A stretch of DNA of 12,302 nt from Chlamydiota bacterium. GTDB taxonomy: Bacteria; Chlamydiota; Chlamydiia; Chlamydiales; JAJFMB01. Positions 1 to 7,093 of the stretch are shown piece after piece. The notes below the pieces were generated by a model. It searched no databases. It saw only the letters and a list, made by a program, of their open reading frames with translations, and was not told where the DNA came from. Each line of letters begins with the position of its first letter. The stretch's first letter is position 1. The position numbers and the translations under genes are program-made. The stretch spans positions 1-12,302 of the forward strand of contig JAJFMB010000313.1 of NCBI GenBank assembly GCA_021772355.1, written 5' to 3'.

Positions 1-678
1 CAAAGCGATCAGGCGCTTCTGCAGCTTTTGGCACAAAGCGTGATCAGATTCAAGCTCGGGTAATCTTGTTCCCTGAGGGCAATGGGAGGCCCAATCATTA
101 TTCACAGTACCGGGAACGATCAATGAGGCTCTAATGTTCCAACGAGAGGCTTCAACTGCTAAAGCTTCTGTAAGCCCTTCCACAGCAAACTTAGAGGCAG
201 CATAGAGACCTAATCCGGGAATAGCGCGTATGCCTGAAGTACTACTGATATTGATGATATGGCCACTGTTTTGTGCACGCATATGAGGCAAAACAGCTTG
301 TGTCATGCGCATGACGCCGAACACATTCACATCAAACAAAGCCTTGGCTTCTTCAATTTCGATCGTCTCTTCAGTACCGACTATTCCATAACCGGCATTA
401 TTAACAAGCACATCAATTCTTTTGGCCTGCGCCATTATCGTGTCAACAGCTTGAGTGACAGATACATCATTGGAAACATCCATTTGGACATAATGAATTT
501 CAGAAGCCTCTTCAGGAACACTTCTAGTTGCCACCCAGACTTGCCATCCTTTCTCCTGAAAGGCTTGCGCAGTTGCAAAACCCATGCCTTGCGAGCCACC
601 GGTAATGACAACAACTCTTTCTTCAGCAAAAGTAACCGAACAGCAAACAAGAGCTAGTGCTAGCAAATATTTATTCAT
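1..678 (-). CDS. Short-chain dehydrogenase/reductase with signal peptide (3' end cut by window)
   Basis: Classical SDR oxidoreductase, 226 residues visible and open to the left edge, so the C-terminus is missing. Visible motifs: the cofactor-binding TGGSQGMG at residues 26-33, NNAG at 93-96, the structural Asn 118, Ser 146 and the catalytic YAASK at 159-163, followed by PGTV at 189-192. Arg 52 after the second strand suggests NADP(H) preference (inference). The substrate cannot be told from the sequence. The Rossmann fold is preceded by about 18 hydrophobic residues (MNKYLLALAL..., probable cleavage after TFA at 16-18), which looks like a Sec signal peptide and is odd for a nicotinamide-dependent enzyme. 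The start is set by a GGAGAA ribosome binding site seven bases upstream. The ATG lies inside the end of the deformylase gene (8-base overlap), so the two are probably co-transcribed and translationally coupled. Confidence 0.92.
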   Translation of the reverse strand, partial: MNKYLLALALVCCSVTFAEERVVVITGGSQGMGFATAQAFQEKGWQVWVATRSVPEEASEIHYVQMDVSNDVSVTQAVDTIMAQAKRIDVLVNNAGYGIVGTEETIEIEEAKALFDVNVFGVMRMTQAVLPHMRAQNSGHIINISSTSGIRAIPGLGLYAASKFAVEGLTEALAVEASRWNIRASLIVPGTVNNDWASHCPQGTRLPELESDHALCQKLQKRLIAL

Positions 679-1288
679 CTAAGGGTTCTCCATTTTTGAT
701 TTTTTCCCACTTTTCACGCGAGCATTTGCACTCCCACGTGCGCCACTTCTCTTCATTGCGGTATTGGCCCATTTCATTATCTTCCACCCAGTGTAAATCA
801 TCATCATTTGGTATACGATCAACAAAAACCATTCCATTTAAATGATCAATTTCGTGTTGAAAAATTCTTGCCACATAACCCTGGTGTCTCTCTGTGACCA
901 GCTTTCCGTCCCGTTTATAAGCTGTGACTTCTATCTCTTTTGGCCTTGTAACGATGCCACACACACGACTTGTAGAATAGCACCCCTCATACCAGGTATC
1001 TGCTTCTTCGGACTCCCATGTGATTTGAGGGTTAATATATGCTTTTAAATCGGCGACATGCCCTTTGCCATCAGCAGCGATGTCAACAAGAATAATACGT
1101 TGCGAAATCCCAATTTGCGGAGCAGCCAGTCCCACTAAGATCGACTTGGAACGATCTTCACGATTGCCATAGGCAATATTATACATATGTTCAATTATGT
1201 ACTGTACTTCATCAGAAGCAATGCTATCGGCGGCAACTTCTGCAGAAGCTTCTCTTAATATAGGATCAGAAGGTGTGACAAAACTCAT
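671..1288 (-). CDS. def: Peptide deformylase
   Basis: Peptide deformylase, a cytosolic metalloenzyme that removes the formyl group from the N-terminal methionine of new proteins. All three family motifs are present: GLAAPQ at residues 53-58, EGCYS at 101-105 (usual form EGCLS) and HEIDH at 145-149. The metal ligands Cys103, His145 and His149 and the catalytic Glu146 are therefore intact, and it should be active. It has 205 residues, somewhat longer than the usual 165-190. The extra length is mainly a charged, Trp-rich tail (about 160-205) containing Cys187 and Cys189. The ATG is supported by a GAGGA ribosome binding site at 1296-1300, seven bases upstream. It sits 68 bases downstream of the PAP2 gene and overlaps the SDR gene by 8 bases. 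The usual fmt partner is not adjacent, so this may be an accessory copy (inference). Confidence 0.95.
   Translation of the reverse strand: MSFVTPSDPILREASAEVAADSIASDEVQYIIEHMYNIAYGNREDRSKSILVGLAAPQIGISQRIILVDIAADGKGHVADLKAYINPQITWESEEADTWYEGCYSTSRVCGIVTRPKEIEVTAYKRDGKLVTERHQGYVARIFQHEIDHLNGMVFVDRIPNDDDLHWVEDNEMGQYRNEEKWRTWECKCSREKWEKIKNGEPLDE
686..691 (-). promoter_or_regulatory. Ribosome binding site of the SDR gene, inside the deformylase gene
   Basis: GGAGAA on the minus strand, seven bases before the SDR ATG. It lies within the last codons of the upstream deformylase gene, supports the chosen start, and fits translational coupling across the 8-base overlap. Confidence 0.6.
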
Positions 1289-1306
1289 ATTTTTTTCCTC
1301 AAATGC

Positions 1307-1360
1307 TTAAATTTGGCAGGCGAGAACAAAAAGAGATAGCACGATGGATATTATTTTCAT
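1307..1360 (-). CDS. Possible 17-residue lipoprotein-signal-like peptide
   Basis: A tiny frame of 17 codons plus TAA lies in the gap between the PAP2 and deformylase genes. It reads MKIISIVLSLFVLACQI: a basic start, a hydrophobic core, then VLAC followed by two residues. This resembles a bacterial lipoprotein signal peptide with almost no mature part. Its ATG overlaps the PAP2 stop codon as ATGA, the classic coupling arrangement, and a GGA lies a few bases upstream in the PAP2 3' end. It could be a real small lipopeptide (entericidin-like in size class only), the decayed start of a lost lipoprotein gene, or chance. Position -2 of the lipobox is Leu, which is not ideal. I infer the possibility from sequence only and know no homologue. 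Confidence 0.33.
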   Translation of the reverse strand: MKIISIVLSLFVLACQI

Positions 1361-2256
1361 ACTTTTTTCCATGATATTTTCTTGGTTAATAGGTAGGGGA
1401 CTCCACTAGACAACCATAGCCCGAAGAAAAGTGGAAAGATCGTCGTTATTGCCTCGCGCCACTGCAAGTTTGGGATGTATCTTAAACTATAATGAAGGGC
1501 AAAAAGACCGCCAATTCCTAAGATAATCCCGAGAATCCGGTCCCATCGCCTTAGCGGCTCTCTTAATTCTAGATGGTAGGTTTTAGCAATCCAAAGGCCG
1601 ATGTTTAGTCCGAGACATGACAGGAGAACTTGCACCGTTACACTCGTCGGCGATAATACAAGAGCCAAAACAGCAACTCCACCTGCAATCAGTAACTTTT
1701 GCAATTTGGATAAGGGCGGATACGTCTCTTTAATCCAAGGAAACAGACGATAGTAGACAAGAAGAAGGATCCCGGCACAAAACCAGCCTCCTAGAACATC
1801 GGTATAAAAATGCACACCTAAAAATACTCTGGAGAAACTCACTATTGCGATATACGTCACTCCTATTACCCAAGCCCACCAGTTACGAAATGTCCTAATG
1901 AATATCGTTCCAAGCAAGAAACAGCTCTGGGCAGCACCGCTCGGAAAACCCCAAGAGGATGATAGTGAGACGAGCGCTACATGGGGGTTGAAGTGAAAAG
2001 GGCGGGGCTGTTCAAATACCATTTTGCAAAAAAAGTTAAACCACACGGACAATAGGGTGATGTAGAAGATTCTCAAACCTGACTGTTTAGAAAAGCCAAA
2101 CCAAACGACGGGAATAAGTACCAAAAGAAATCCTATTGAATCAAAGAATACCATCGAGCGAAAAAACAGGTCGACATAAGGCCCTCGAATGACTTGCAAA
2201 GCCTCTATATAGGGCATTTCAAAGAGATGAATTTTTTCAAATATTTGTTCCAACAT
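1357..2256 (-). CDS. PAP2-family membrane phosphatase with atypical motif 2
   Basis: Polytopic membrane protein of 299 residues with the phosphatidic acid phosphatase 2 signature: Lys78 with Arg85-Pro86 (motif 1), PSGA at 105-108 (motif 2), and Ser142-Arg143 with His149 and Asp153 (motif 3). Such enzymes remove phosphate from lipid phosphates or pyrophosphates, for example undecaprenyl diphosphate or phosphatidate, at the outer face of the inner membrane; the actual substrate cannot be told. Motif 2 normally ends in His; here residue 108 is Ala, although the motif 3 nucleophile His149 is present. About four further hydrophobic segments (187-201, 206-224, 240-257, 269-290) form a C-terminal extension beyond the PAP2 core. 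A modest GGGAAGA precedes the ATG. It is first in the minus-strand run PAP2, small peptide, deformylase, SDR. Confidence 0.9.
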   Translation of the reverse strand: MLEQIFEKIHLFEMPYIEALQVIRGPYVDLFFRSMVFFDSIGFLLVLIPVVWFGFSKQSGLRIFYITLLSVWFNFFCKMVFEQPRPFHFNPHVALVSLSSSWGFPSGAAQSCFLLGTIFIRTFRNWWAWVIGVTYIAIVSFSRVFLGVHFYTDVLGGWFCAGILLLVYYRLFPWIKETYPPLSKLQKLLIAGGVAVLALVLSPTSVTVQVLLSCLGLNIGLWIAKTYHLELREPLRRWDRILGIILGIGGLFALHYSLRYIPNLQWREAITTIFPLFFGLWLSSGVPYLLTKKISWKKV

Positions 2257-2317
2257 TTTTTATCTTCCCAAAAAGAACTCTATTATTTACGATGCTGCAA
2301 AAAATTAAGAGGTCATT
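2257..2317. promoter_or_regulatory. Divergent spacer between PAP2 phosphatase and methyltransferase genes
   Basis: Sixty-one bases must hold the promoters for both flanking genes. On the plus strand TATTAT at 2281-2286 is a plausible -10 box, but the matching -35 position (TTTTAT at 2258-2263) is poor. On the minus strand I see only AT-rich -10-like sequence and no good -35. AAGAGG at 2307-2312 is a clear ribosome binding site five bases before the methyltransferase ATG. Confidence 0.35.
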
Positions 2318-3388
2318 ATGTGTATTAAAACTCATTTCCGTCACCTACTTTTTTTCACTTTTGTATTCACTTCATCTCTTTCGGCACAATCCTTCGAAAA
2401 AGAGAGGGAGCACCTGTTGAATCTGTTGGGGGGAGAATGGGTTTCTCAAGGCATATACGCTGCCACAAAGCTAGAAATACCTGATCACCTAGAGAATGGG
2501 CCCAAGCACATTTCAGATTTGGCAACACTAACAGACACGCATGAAGAATCTCTTTACCGCCTTTTGAGCATGTTGGCAAGTCAAGGAATTTTTCGTGAAG
2601 AAAACGGTAAAGTCTTTGCGCAAAATGAAACCAGTCAACTACTCGTTAAAGACCATCCTTTTTCCTTAAAGGCCATCACCCACTTCTATACAGAAATATT
2701 AAGTAAAAGCTGGGAAGGATTAGTCGATGCTGTTAAAACGGGGCAACCGGGCTTCAATCACGTTTATGGACAACCGGTGTTTCCCCATTTCCAGCAAAAT
2801 CCTGAACAGTTCCAGCTCTTCCAGCAAGCGATGATGGAAAAGGCCAAGTCCGTGACCCACAGCTGCTTAGAAAATTACAACTTTAGCCATTTTTCCACAG
2901 TTTACGACATTGGTGGAGGCAAAGGACACTTTCTAAGAGGCATCATCGCCAAAAATCCTAAGGTTACCGGTGTACTATTTGATCTTGCAGATGCTATCGA
3001 CGAAGTTAAGAATACTATGCCCCCCACTATCAACTGCATTTCAGGAAATTTCTTTGAGCAGGTTCCCGCAAACGGCGATTGCTACTTACTTAAATCTATT
3101 ATCCATGATTGGAATGATGGTGATGCCAAAAAGATTCTTACTCAGTGTGCCAAGGCAATGCATCCTCAAAGTACTCTGCTAATTGTAGAGCCCATATTGA
3201 TGAACCAAAATACTCAAGACTATGCGAAGCTTATGGACATTCTAATGCTAAATGTTACAGGCGGAAAAGAGCGTTCACACAGTGATTTCCAAAGGATTCT
3301 TGAAGAATCGGGATTTCAAATCAAACAGATCTATCCAACGTCTACCGAGTTCTATTTGATCGAGGCAAAACTCAATCTGAATTCCTGA
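2318..3388 (+). CDS. O-methyltransferase family protein with signal peptide
   Basis: SAM-dependent methyltransferase of the Methyltransf_2 (O-methyltransferase) type, 356 residues. After a signal-peptide-like N-terminus (residues 1-23, basic n-region, core LLFFTFVF, probable cleavage SLSA before Gln24) comes a winged-helix dimerisation domain (about 28-110), then a Rossmann domain. Seen there are DIGGGKG at 197-203 (SAM binding), Asp222, the GNFF and P-GDCYLLK segment, and IHDWND with His263, the position of the catalytic base in this family. The late GGKERS and ESGF segments are also typical. The family methylates hydroxyl groups on small aromatic or polyketide-like compounds; the substrate here is unknown. 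An export signal on a SAM-dependent enzyme is unusual. The ATG is set by AAGAGG five bases upstream. The 3' end overlaps the convergent gene by 17 bases. Confidence 0.9.
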   Translation: MCIKTHFRHLLFFTFVFTSSLSAQSFEKEREHLLNLLGGEWVSQGIYAATKLEIPDHLENGPKHISDLATLTDTHEESLYRLLSMLASQGIFREENGKVFAQNETSQLLVKDHPFSLKAITHFYTEILSKSWEGLVDAVKTGQPGFNHVYGQPVFPHFQQNPEQFQLFQQAMMEKAKSVTHSCLENYNFSHFSTVYDIGGGKGHFLRGIIAKNPKVTGVLFDLADAIDEVKNTMPPTINCISGNFFEQVPANGDCYLLKSIIHDWNDGDAKKILTQCAKAMHPQSTLLIVEPILMNQNTQDYAKLMDILMLNVTGGKERSHSDFQRILEESGFQIKQIYPTSTEFYLIEAKLNLNS

Positions 3389-4712
3389 CGGTAATCAGGT
3401 ATTTGATGACTTCAAAGTGAAGAGAACCGTCCTCTTTTGGAGGATTGCGTTTGATAACCTCCTCCCAAGTTTCATCTAGAAATTCTTCGTGATACTGTTC
3501 CGGTAACACAAAGAGATAGATTAGATACGCCTTGATCTGGTTGATAAATTCTTCTTTCCCCTTGAAAGACTCTTTCACATGTTCCTCACGAAGATCAACA
3601 AAGTTGAAGCCCGATTGATAAATAGAGGTGCTGTAATCCTCTAGTGAGTGCTCTGCCCTTTTCTCCGGTATAGCTGTAAATTTTTCCTGCCATTTTTCCC
3701 TATTTGCTACAGCCACTATAGGTACATGTAGACTGGAAAGAGGGTATGTTACAATCAAAACAGAACCATTTGGCTGTAAAACGGACTTAATTTTTTCAAA
3801 CAGTGCATCCAAATCGTGAATCCAGTGAATCACATTAAATAAGGTAATCAGATCAAAGCGTTTTTCAGTTTGAAACAGCGTAATATCGCTCTTGATAAAT
3901 TCAATATTTGGATAGGAGCGCTTCGCAAGATCTAACATAGAAGAGGATCGATCAACCCCGGTCACGCTTCCCTCTGGAACTTTCGCAGCCACCTCATTGG
4001 TTAAACTACCGTCGCCACATCCAAGATCCAGTACATTCTCATCACCACGAAATGGATAGGATTCTAAGAGACCTTTCGCATATTTGTTTTGAATATGAGA
4101 GTGTTTGCGGTATTGCTCGGCATCGATCTCTTTTCGCATGCCCTTTTTTTGCAGTGCAAGAAACAGAAAGTCGCTGTCCATTTTGGAAATATGAATTTTT
4201 TGCTTTTCCAAGATAAAATAGTCATCATGAACAAGGTTAAGCAGTTCCTCTTCTTGAATAAAGCAAAAGTAGCGTTGGTCTCCAGTTTGTGTAGGATCTA
4301 ACTCCCCTTCAAAATCCCCTAGTATCATACTAAGAAATAGAATTCCCTCTTCTTTAAGCAGTGAGGTTATTTTTTTAAATGCAGCCTTTTGCTCATTTCT
4401 AGGGAGATGAATCAAAGATGAAACCGCAGTGATGATGTCGTAGGAACCTTCGCTTTGAAACTGTTGGAAGTTCGTTTTTTGGGTACTTAATCCCTTCTTT
4501 TTACAACGTTCGATCATTTCCTCTGAGGGATCGATACACAGCACTGTATAACCCTTTTCTTTCATCCATAAAGCAAAAGCTCCAGGACCGGAGCCGATAT
4601 CTAATACATTTTTTCCCGCCGCTCGGGGAGCGTAGCGCTCAAAAGATGGAATCAAAGCTTTTTTAAAAGGAATTTTTTCAAATTTATCAGCGTGAATATC
4701 GTAAAAAACCAT
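3372..4712 (-). CDS. Protein with two fused SAM-methyltransferase domains
   Basis: A 446-residue cytosolic protein holding two class I methyltransferase domains in series. Domain 1 (about 1-190) has VLDIGSGPG around 36-44 and acidic Asp61. Domain 2 (about 200-446) has VLDLGCGDG around 227-235, Asp254 and the post-motif FNVIHWIHD, resembling trans-aconitate or juvenile-hormone-acid methyltransferases. Both SAM-binding glycine loops look intact, so both halves could bind SAM. The halves differ clearly, so this looks like a fusion rather than a recent duplication (inference). The substrate is unknown; small carboxylates are one possibility from the domain 2 resemblance. There is no convincing ribosome binding site before the ATG. 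It ends tail to tail with the O-methyltransferase gene, overlapping by 17 bases, and starts divergently from the peptidase gene with a 74-base spacer. Confidence 0.88.
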   Translation of the reverse strand: MVFYDIHADKFEKIPFKKALIPSFERYAPRAAGKNVLDIGSGPGAFALWMKEKGYTVLCIDPSEEMIERCKKKGLSTQKTNFQQFQSEGSYDIITAVSSLIHLPRNEQKAAFKKITSLLKEEGILFLSMILGDFEGELDPTQTGDQRYFCFIQEEELLNLVHDDYFILEKQKIHISKMDSDFLFLALQKKGMRKEIDAEQYRKHSHIQNKYAKGLLESYPFRGDENVLDLGCGDGSLTNEVAAKVPEGSVTGVDRSSSMLDLAKRSYPNIEFIKSDITLFQTEKRFDLITLFNVIHWIHDLDALFEKIKSVLQPNGSVLIVTYPLSSLHVPIVAVANREKWQEKFTAIPEKRAEHSLEDYSTSIYQSGFNFVDLREEHVKESFKGKEEFINQIKAYLIYLFVLPEQYHEEFLDETWEEVIKRNPPKEDGSLHFEVIKYLITVRNSD

Positions 4713-4727
4713 AACAAATACTTAATG

Positions 4728-4756
4728 TTGACGGGGCGTTAGTTGGGGTTTATAAT
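4728..4756 (+). promoter_or_regulatory. Near-consensus housekeeping promoter for the prolyl oligopeptidase gene
   Basis: TTGACG at 4728-4733, a 17-base spacer, then a perfect TATAAT at 4751-4756. Transcription should start near 4763, about 24 bases before the peptidase ATG. A 14-base perfect AT palindrome (4754-4767) straddles the -10 box and likely start site. It could be an operator, or simply an A-tract/T-tract coincidence. The ribosome binding site that follows is weak (AGG at 4774-4776). Confidence 0.75.
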
Positions 4757-4786
4757 TTTTAAAAATTGTAAACAGGTTCATTCTTT

Positions 4787-7093
4787 ATGTCACAGAAATT
4801 CTTTTCTTTAGCACTTTTTTTAACGTCTCTTGCTACCGCCGCGCAGCCTTATCCCGAAACACCAATGGTACCCTTTAGCGAAATCTATCACGGGGTTGAA
4901 GTGGCAGATCCTTATCAGTGGCTTGAAAATAGCATGGATCCCTGTGTAAAAGCATGGGACCAAGCTCAAAATGCTTGTTCCCAGGAGTATTTTGATGAAA
5001 ATCCCCATATACTTCCCTGTTTTCAACACTTCAACAAATTATATGCGTATGAAACAACTTCGATCAACGTAGGAGACTCGGAAAAAATTCTAACGATTTT
5101 CTGCGATCCCGAAGAGGAGCAGCCGATTCTTTATCTCCAAAAAGATGCTGACCATCCTCAACAAGAACTGTTTAATCCCAATACATATAGCAAAAACACT
5201 CACATTGAACAGCTTTCCTTCTCTTATGACGGTGCATACCTCTCTCTCAGCGTCACTCAAGGGGGAAATGAAACTCCGGAAATTCTTATTCTTAATCTGG
5301 AAACGCTGAACCAAATCAAAGAACCCTTAAAAGGGTGGCGCCACGGAGATGTCGTCTGGCACCCTTCAGAGCAGGGTTTTTTCTATATCGCATTCCCTAT
5401 AAAAGGGACTGTTGCTGAAGGCGATGAGTACTTTTATCCCTCAGTATTCTATCACCGAATTGGTAAACCTTCTAAAAAGGATACCATTGTTCAACACGAC
5501 TCAGAAAATAAAACTAAATTTTACTTTCTTCATTCCTATGGCGATCAACTACTTATAACCTCTCTCACCTACACCGAATTGTTAATACCTACCATCGAAC
5601 AACATCTTATTCCTTTTGATAATATGACAGCTTCTCCCGAACTCATTTACTCTCAAGCTCCCGGAGAATGTATTGTCTTGTTAAAAGAAATCAATAACAC
5701 CAATTATTACATCACAAATTATGAAGCTCCTAATTTCCGAATTTTGATCGAAAAGGATGGAAATTATTACGATTTTATTCCTGAGTCAAAAAAGATCATT
5801 CAATCTATGTGCGCTTTAGGAAAATTCATTGCTGTCACCTACCTCGTCGATGGTCATACGGAAATCAAACTGTTTAATTCTAATGGACAGTTTGTCAAGA
5901 AGGTTCCTCTCCCCGAAAATGGGATCGCGACGATTTTAGAAAACAATGAAGAGCCCAACACCTATATCATTTACGAATCCCTCACACACCCTTCTGCAAC
6001 ATACAGCTATTCAGCCAAAGAGAATCTACTGAAACCCTTTCACAGCCCTTATGAGTCCTATTTTGACTCAAAACGGTACGAAGTCACATTTAAAATGATC
6101 AAGTCATTGGATGGAACAGCGATCCCCCTTTATCTTGCACACAAGAAAAACCTTAAATTAAATGGTAAAAATCCGGTTTTAATTGATGGATATGGCGGCT
6201 TTGATGTCCCTCATTTACCTGTATTTCAGCAGTTTTTAACTCCTTGGTTAGAAGCCAACGGAATTATTGCGATCCCTTGCTTACGCGGAGGAGGCGAATA
6301 CGCCAATTGGCATGAGCAGGGATCACGAGAATTCAAGCAAAACACCTTCGATGACTGCATTGCAGTTGCAGAGTGGCTCGTCAAAAAGAAATACACAAGT
6401 CCATCTCAACTAGCCGTGATGGGCTCTAGCAATGGCGGACTGCTCACGGGGGCAGTGATGACACAGAGACCTGACCTGTTTCGCGCTGTCATCTCCGGTT
6501 TCCCCGTTCTTGATATGATTCGCTATCCTAACTATTACATGGGAATGGTTTGGGAAGGAGAATATGGATCGCCACATGATGCTCAGATGTTTTCCACGTT
6601 GCTCCAATACTCTCCCTATCACAATGTCAAAGATAACCAAGTTTACCCTTCGACACTCATTTATGGTGGACAAAATGATCTGCGGATTCACCCCATGCAC
6701 ATCAGAAAAATGACTGCCCGCTTGCAAAATGCCTCTCCTGGCGGCAACCCCATCCTGATGTATTTAGATCCCGCTGTTGGGCACGTCCCCTCTTCATTTA
6801 AAAGCGCGCAGAATATTTTTTCTCGTTATGTTGGGTTTCTAATGCAAGAACTTGAAATGTCACCTGCAGAATCTAAAAAAGAAAAAAGATCCTTGCTTAT
6901 CGATAACACAAAAAAACGCGCTGCAGAGCTTCAGTTACGGAGAAGTGTGTTTCATACTAAAGATGACTATTTGCAAGACGTCCAAAAGCAAACAAAGCAC
7001 TATCATTTGAAAAAGATGCACCAAAATAGAATTAAGCACTCGGCAGTGTCTTTTAAAGTGGGTGATATCCCCTGTAGACACTGTTCTCAGTGA
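4787..7093 (+). CDS. Secreted prolyl oligopeptidase (S9A family) with C-terminal extension
   Basis: Serine peptidase of the prolyl oligopeptidase family, which cleaves short peptides after proline. A Sec signal peptide covers about residues 1-19 (hydrophobic core, cleavage near ATAA), so it should act in the periplasm or outside the cell. The family start signature EIYHGVEVADPYQWLEN follows, then a seven-bladed propeller (about 75-420) and the alpha/beta hydrolase domain. Catalytic residues: Ser548 in GSSNGG at 546-551 (family usually GGSNGG), Asp631 in GGQNDLR, and His666 in AVGHVPSS. The RGGGEY segment is also present. The full 768 residues exceed the usual 680-720. About 75 residues after the hydrolase fold form a lysine-rich, helix-like tail ending in a CxxC (CRHC) close to the stop. 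It is transcribed alone from a strong promoter and overlaps the convergent neighbour by 41 bases. Confidence 0.95.
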   Translation: MSQKFFSLALFLTSLATAAQPYPETPMVPFSEIYHGVEVADPYQWLENSMDPCVKAWDQAQNACSQEYFDENPHILPCFQHFNKLYAYETTSINVGDSEKILTIFCDPEEEQPILYLQKDADHPQQELFNPNTYSKNTHIEQLSFSYDGAYLSLSVTQGGNETPEILILNLETLNQIKEPLKGWRHGDVVWHPSEQGFFYIAFPIKGTVAEGDEYFYPSVFYHRIGKPSKKDTIVQHDSENKTKFYFLHSYGDQLLITSLTYTELLIPTIEQHLIPFDNMTASPELIYSQAPGECIVLLKEINNTNYYITNYEAPNFRILIEKDGNYYDFIPESKKIIQSMCALGKFIAVTYLVDGHTEIKLFNSNGQFVKKVPLPENGIATILENNEEPNTYIIYESLTHPSATYSYSAKENLLKPFHSPYESYFDSKRYEVTFKMIKSLDGTAIPLYLAHKKNLKLNGKNPVLIDGYGGFDVPHLPVFQQFLTPWLEANGIIAIPCLRGGGEYANWHEQGSREFKQNTFDDCIAVAEWLVKKKYTSPSQLAVMGSSNGGLLTGAVMTQRPDLFRAVISGFPVLDMIRYPNYYMGMVWEGEYGSPHDAQMFSTLLQYSPYHNVKDNQVYPSTLIYGGQNDLRIHPMHIRKMTARLQNASPGGNPILMYLDPAVGHVPSSFKSAQNIFSRYVGFLMQELEMSPAESKKEKRSLLIDNTKKRAAELQLRRSVFHTKDDYLQDVQKQTKHYHLKKMHQNRIKHSAVSFKVGDIPCRHCSQ

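Noticed and set aside
640..678. Lipoprotein lipobox at the two Cys residues in the SDR leader
   Set aside because: The residues before Cys12 and Cys13 (ALV, LVC) do not fit the lipobox, and a normal signal peptidase I site (TFA) follows.
3430..3444. Five-base-pair hairpin (TCCTC, loop, GAGGA) just past the methyltransferase stop
   Set aside because: It is short, has no T-run after it, and lies inside the coding sequence of the opposite gene, so it is not a convincing terminator.
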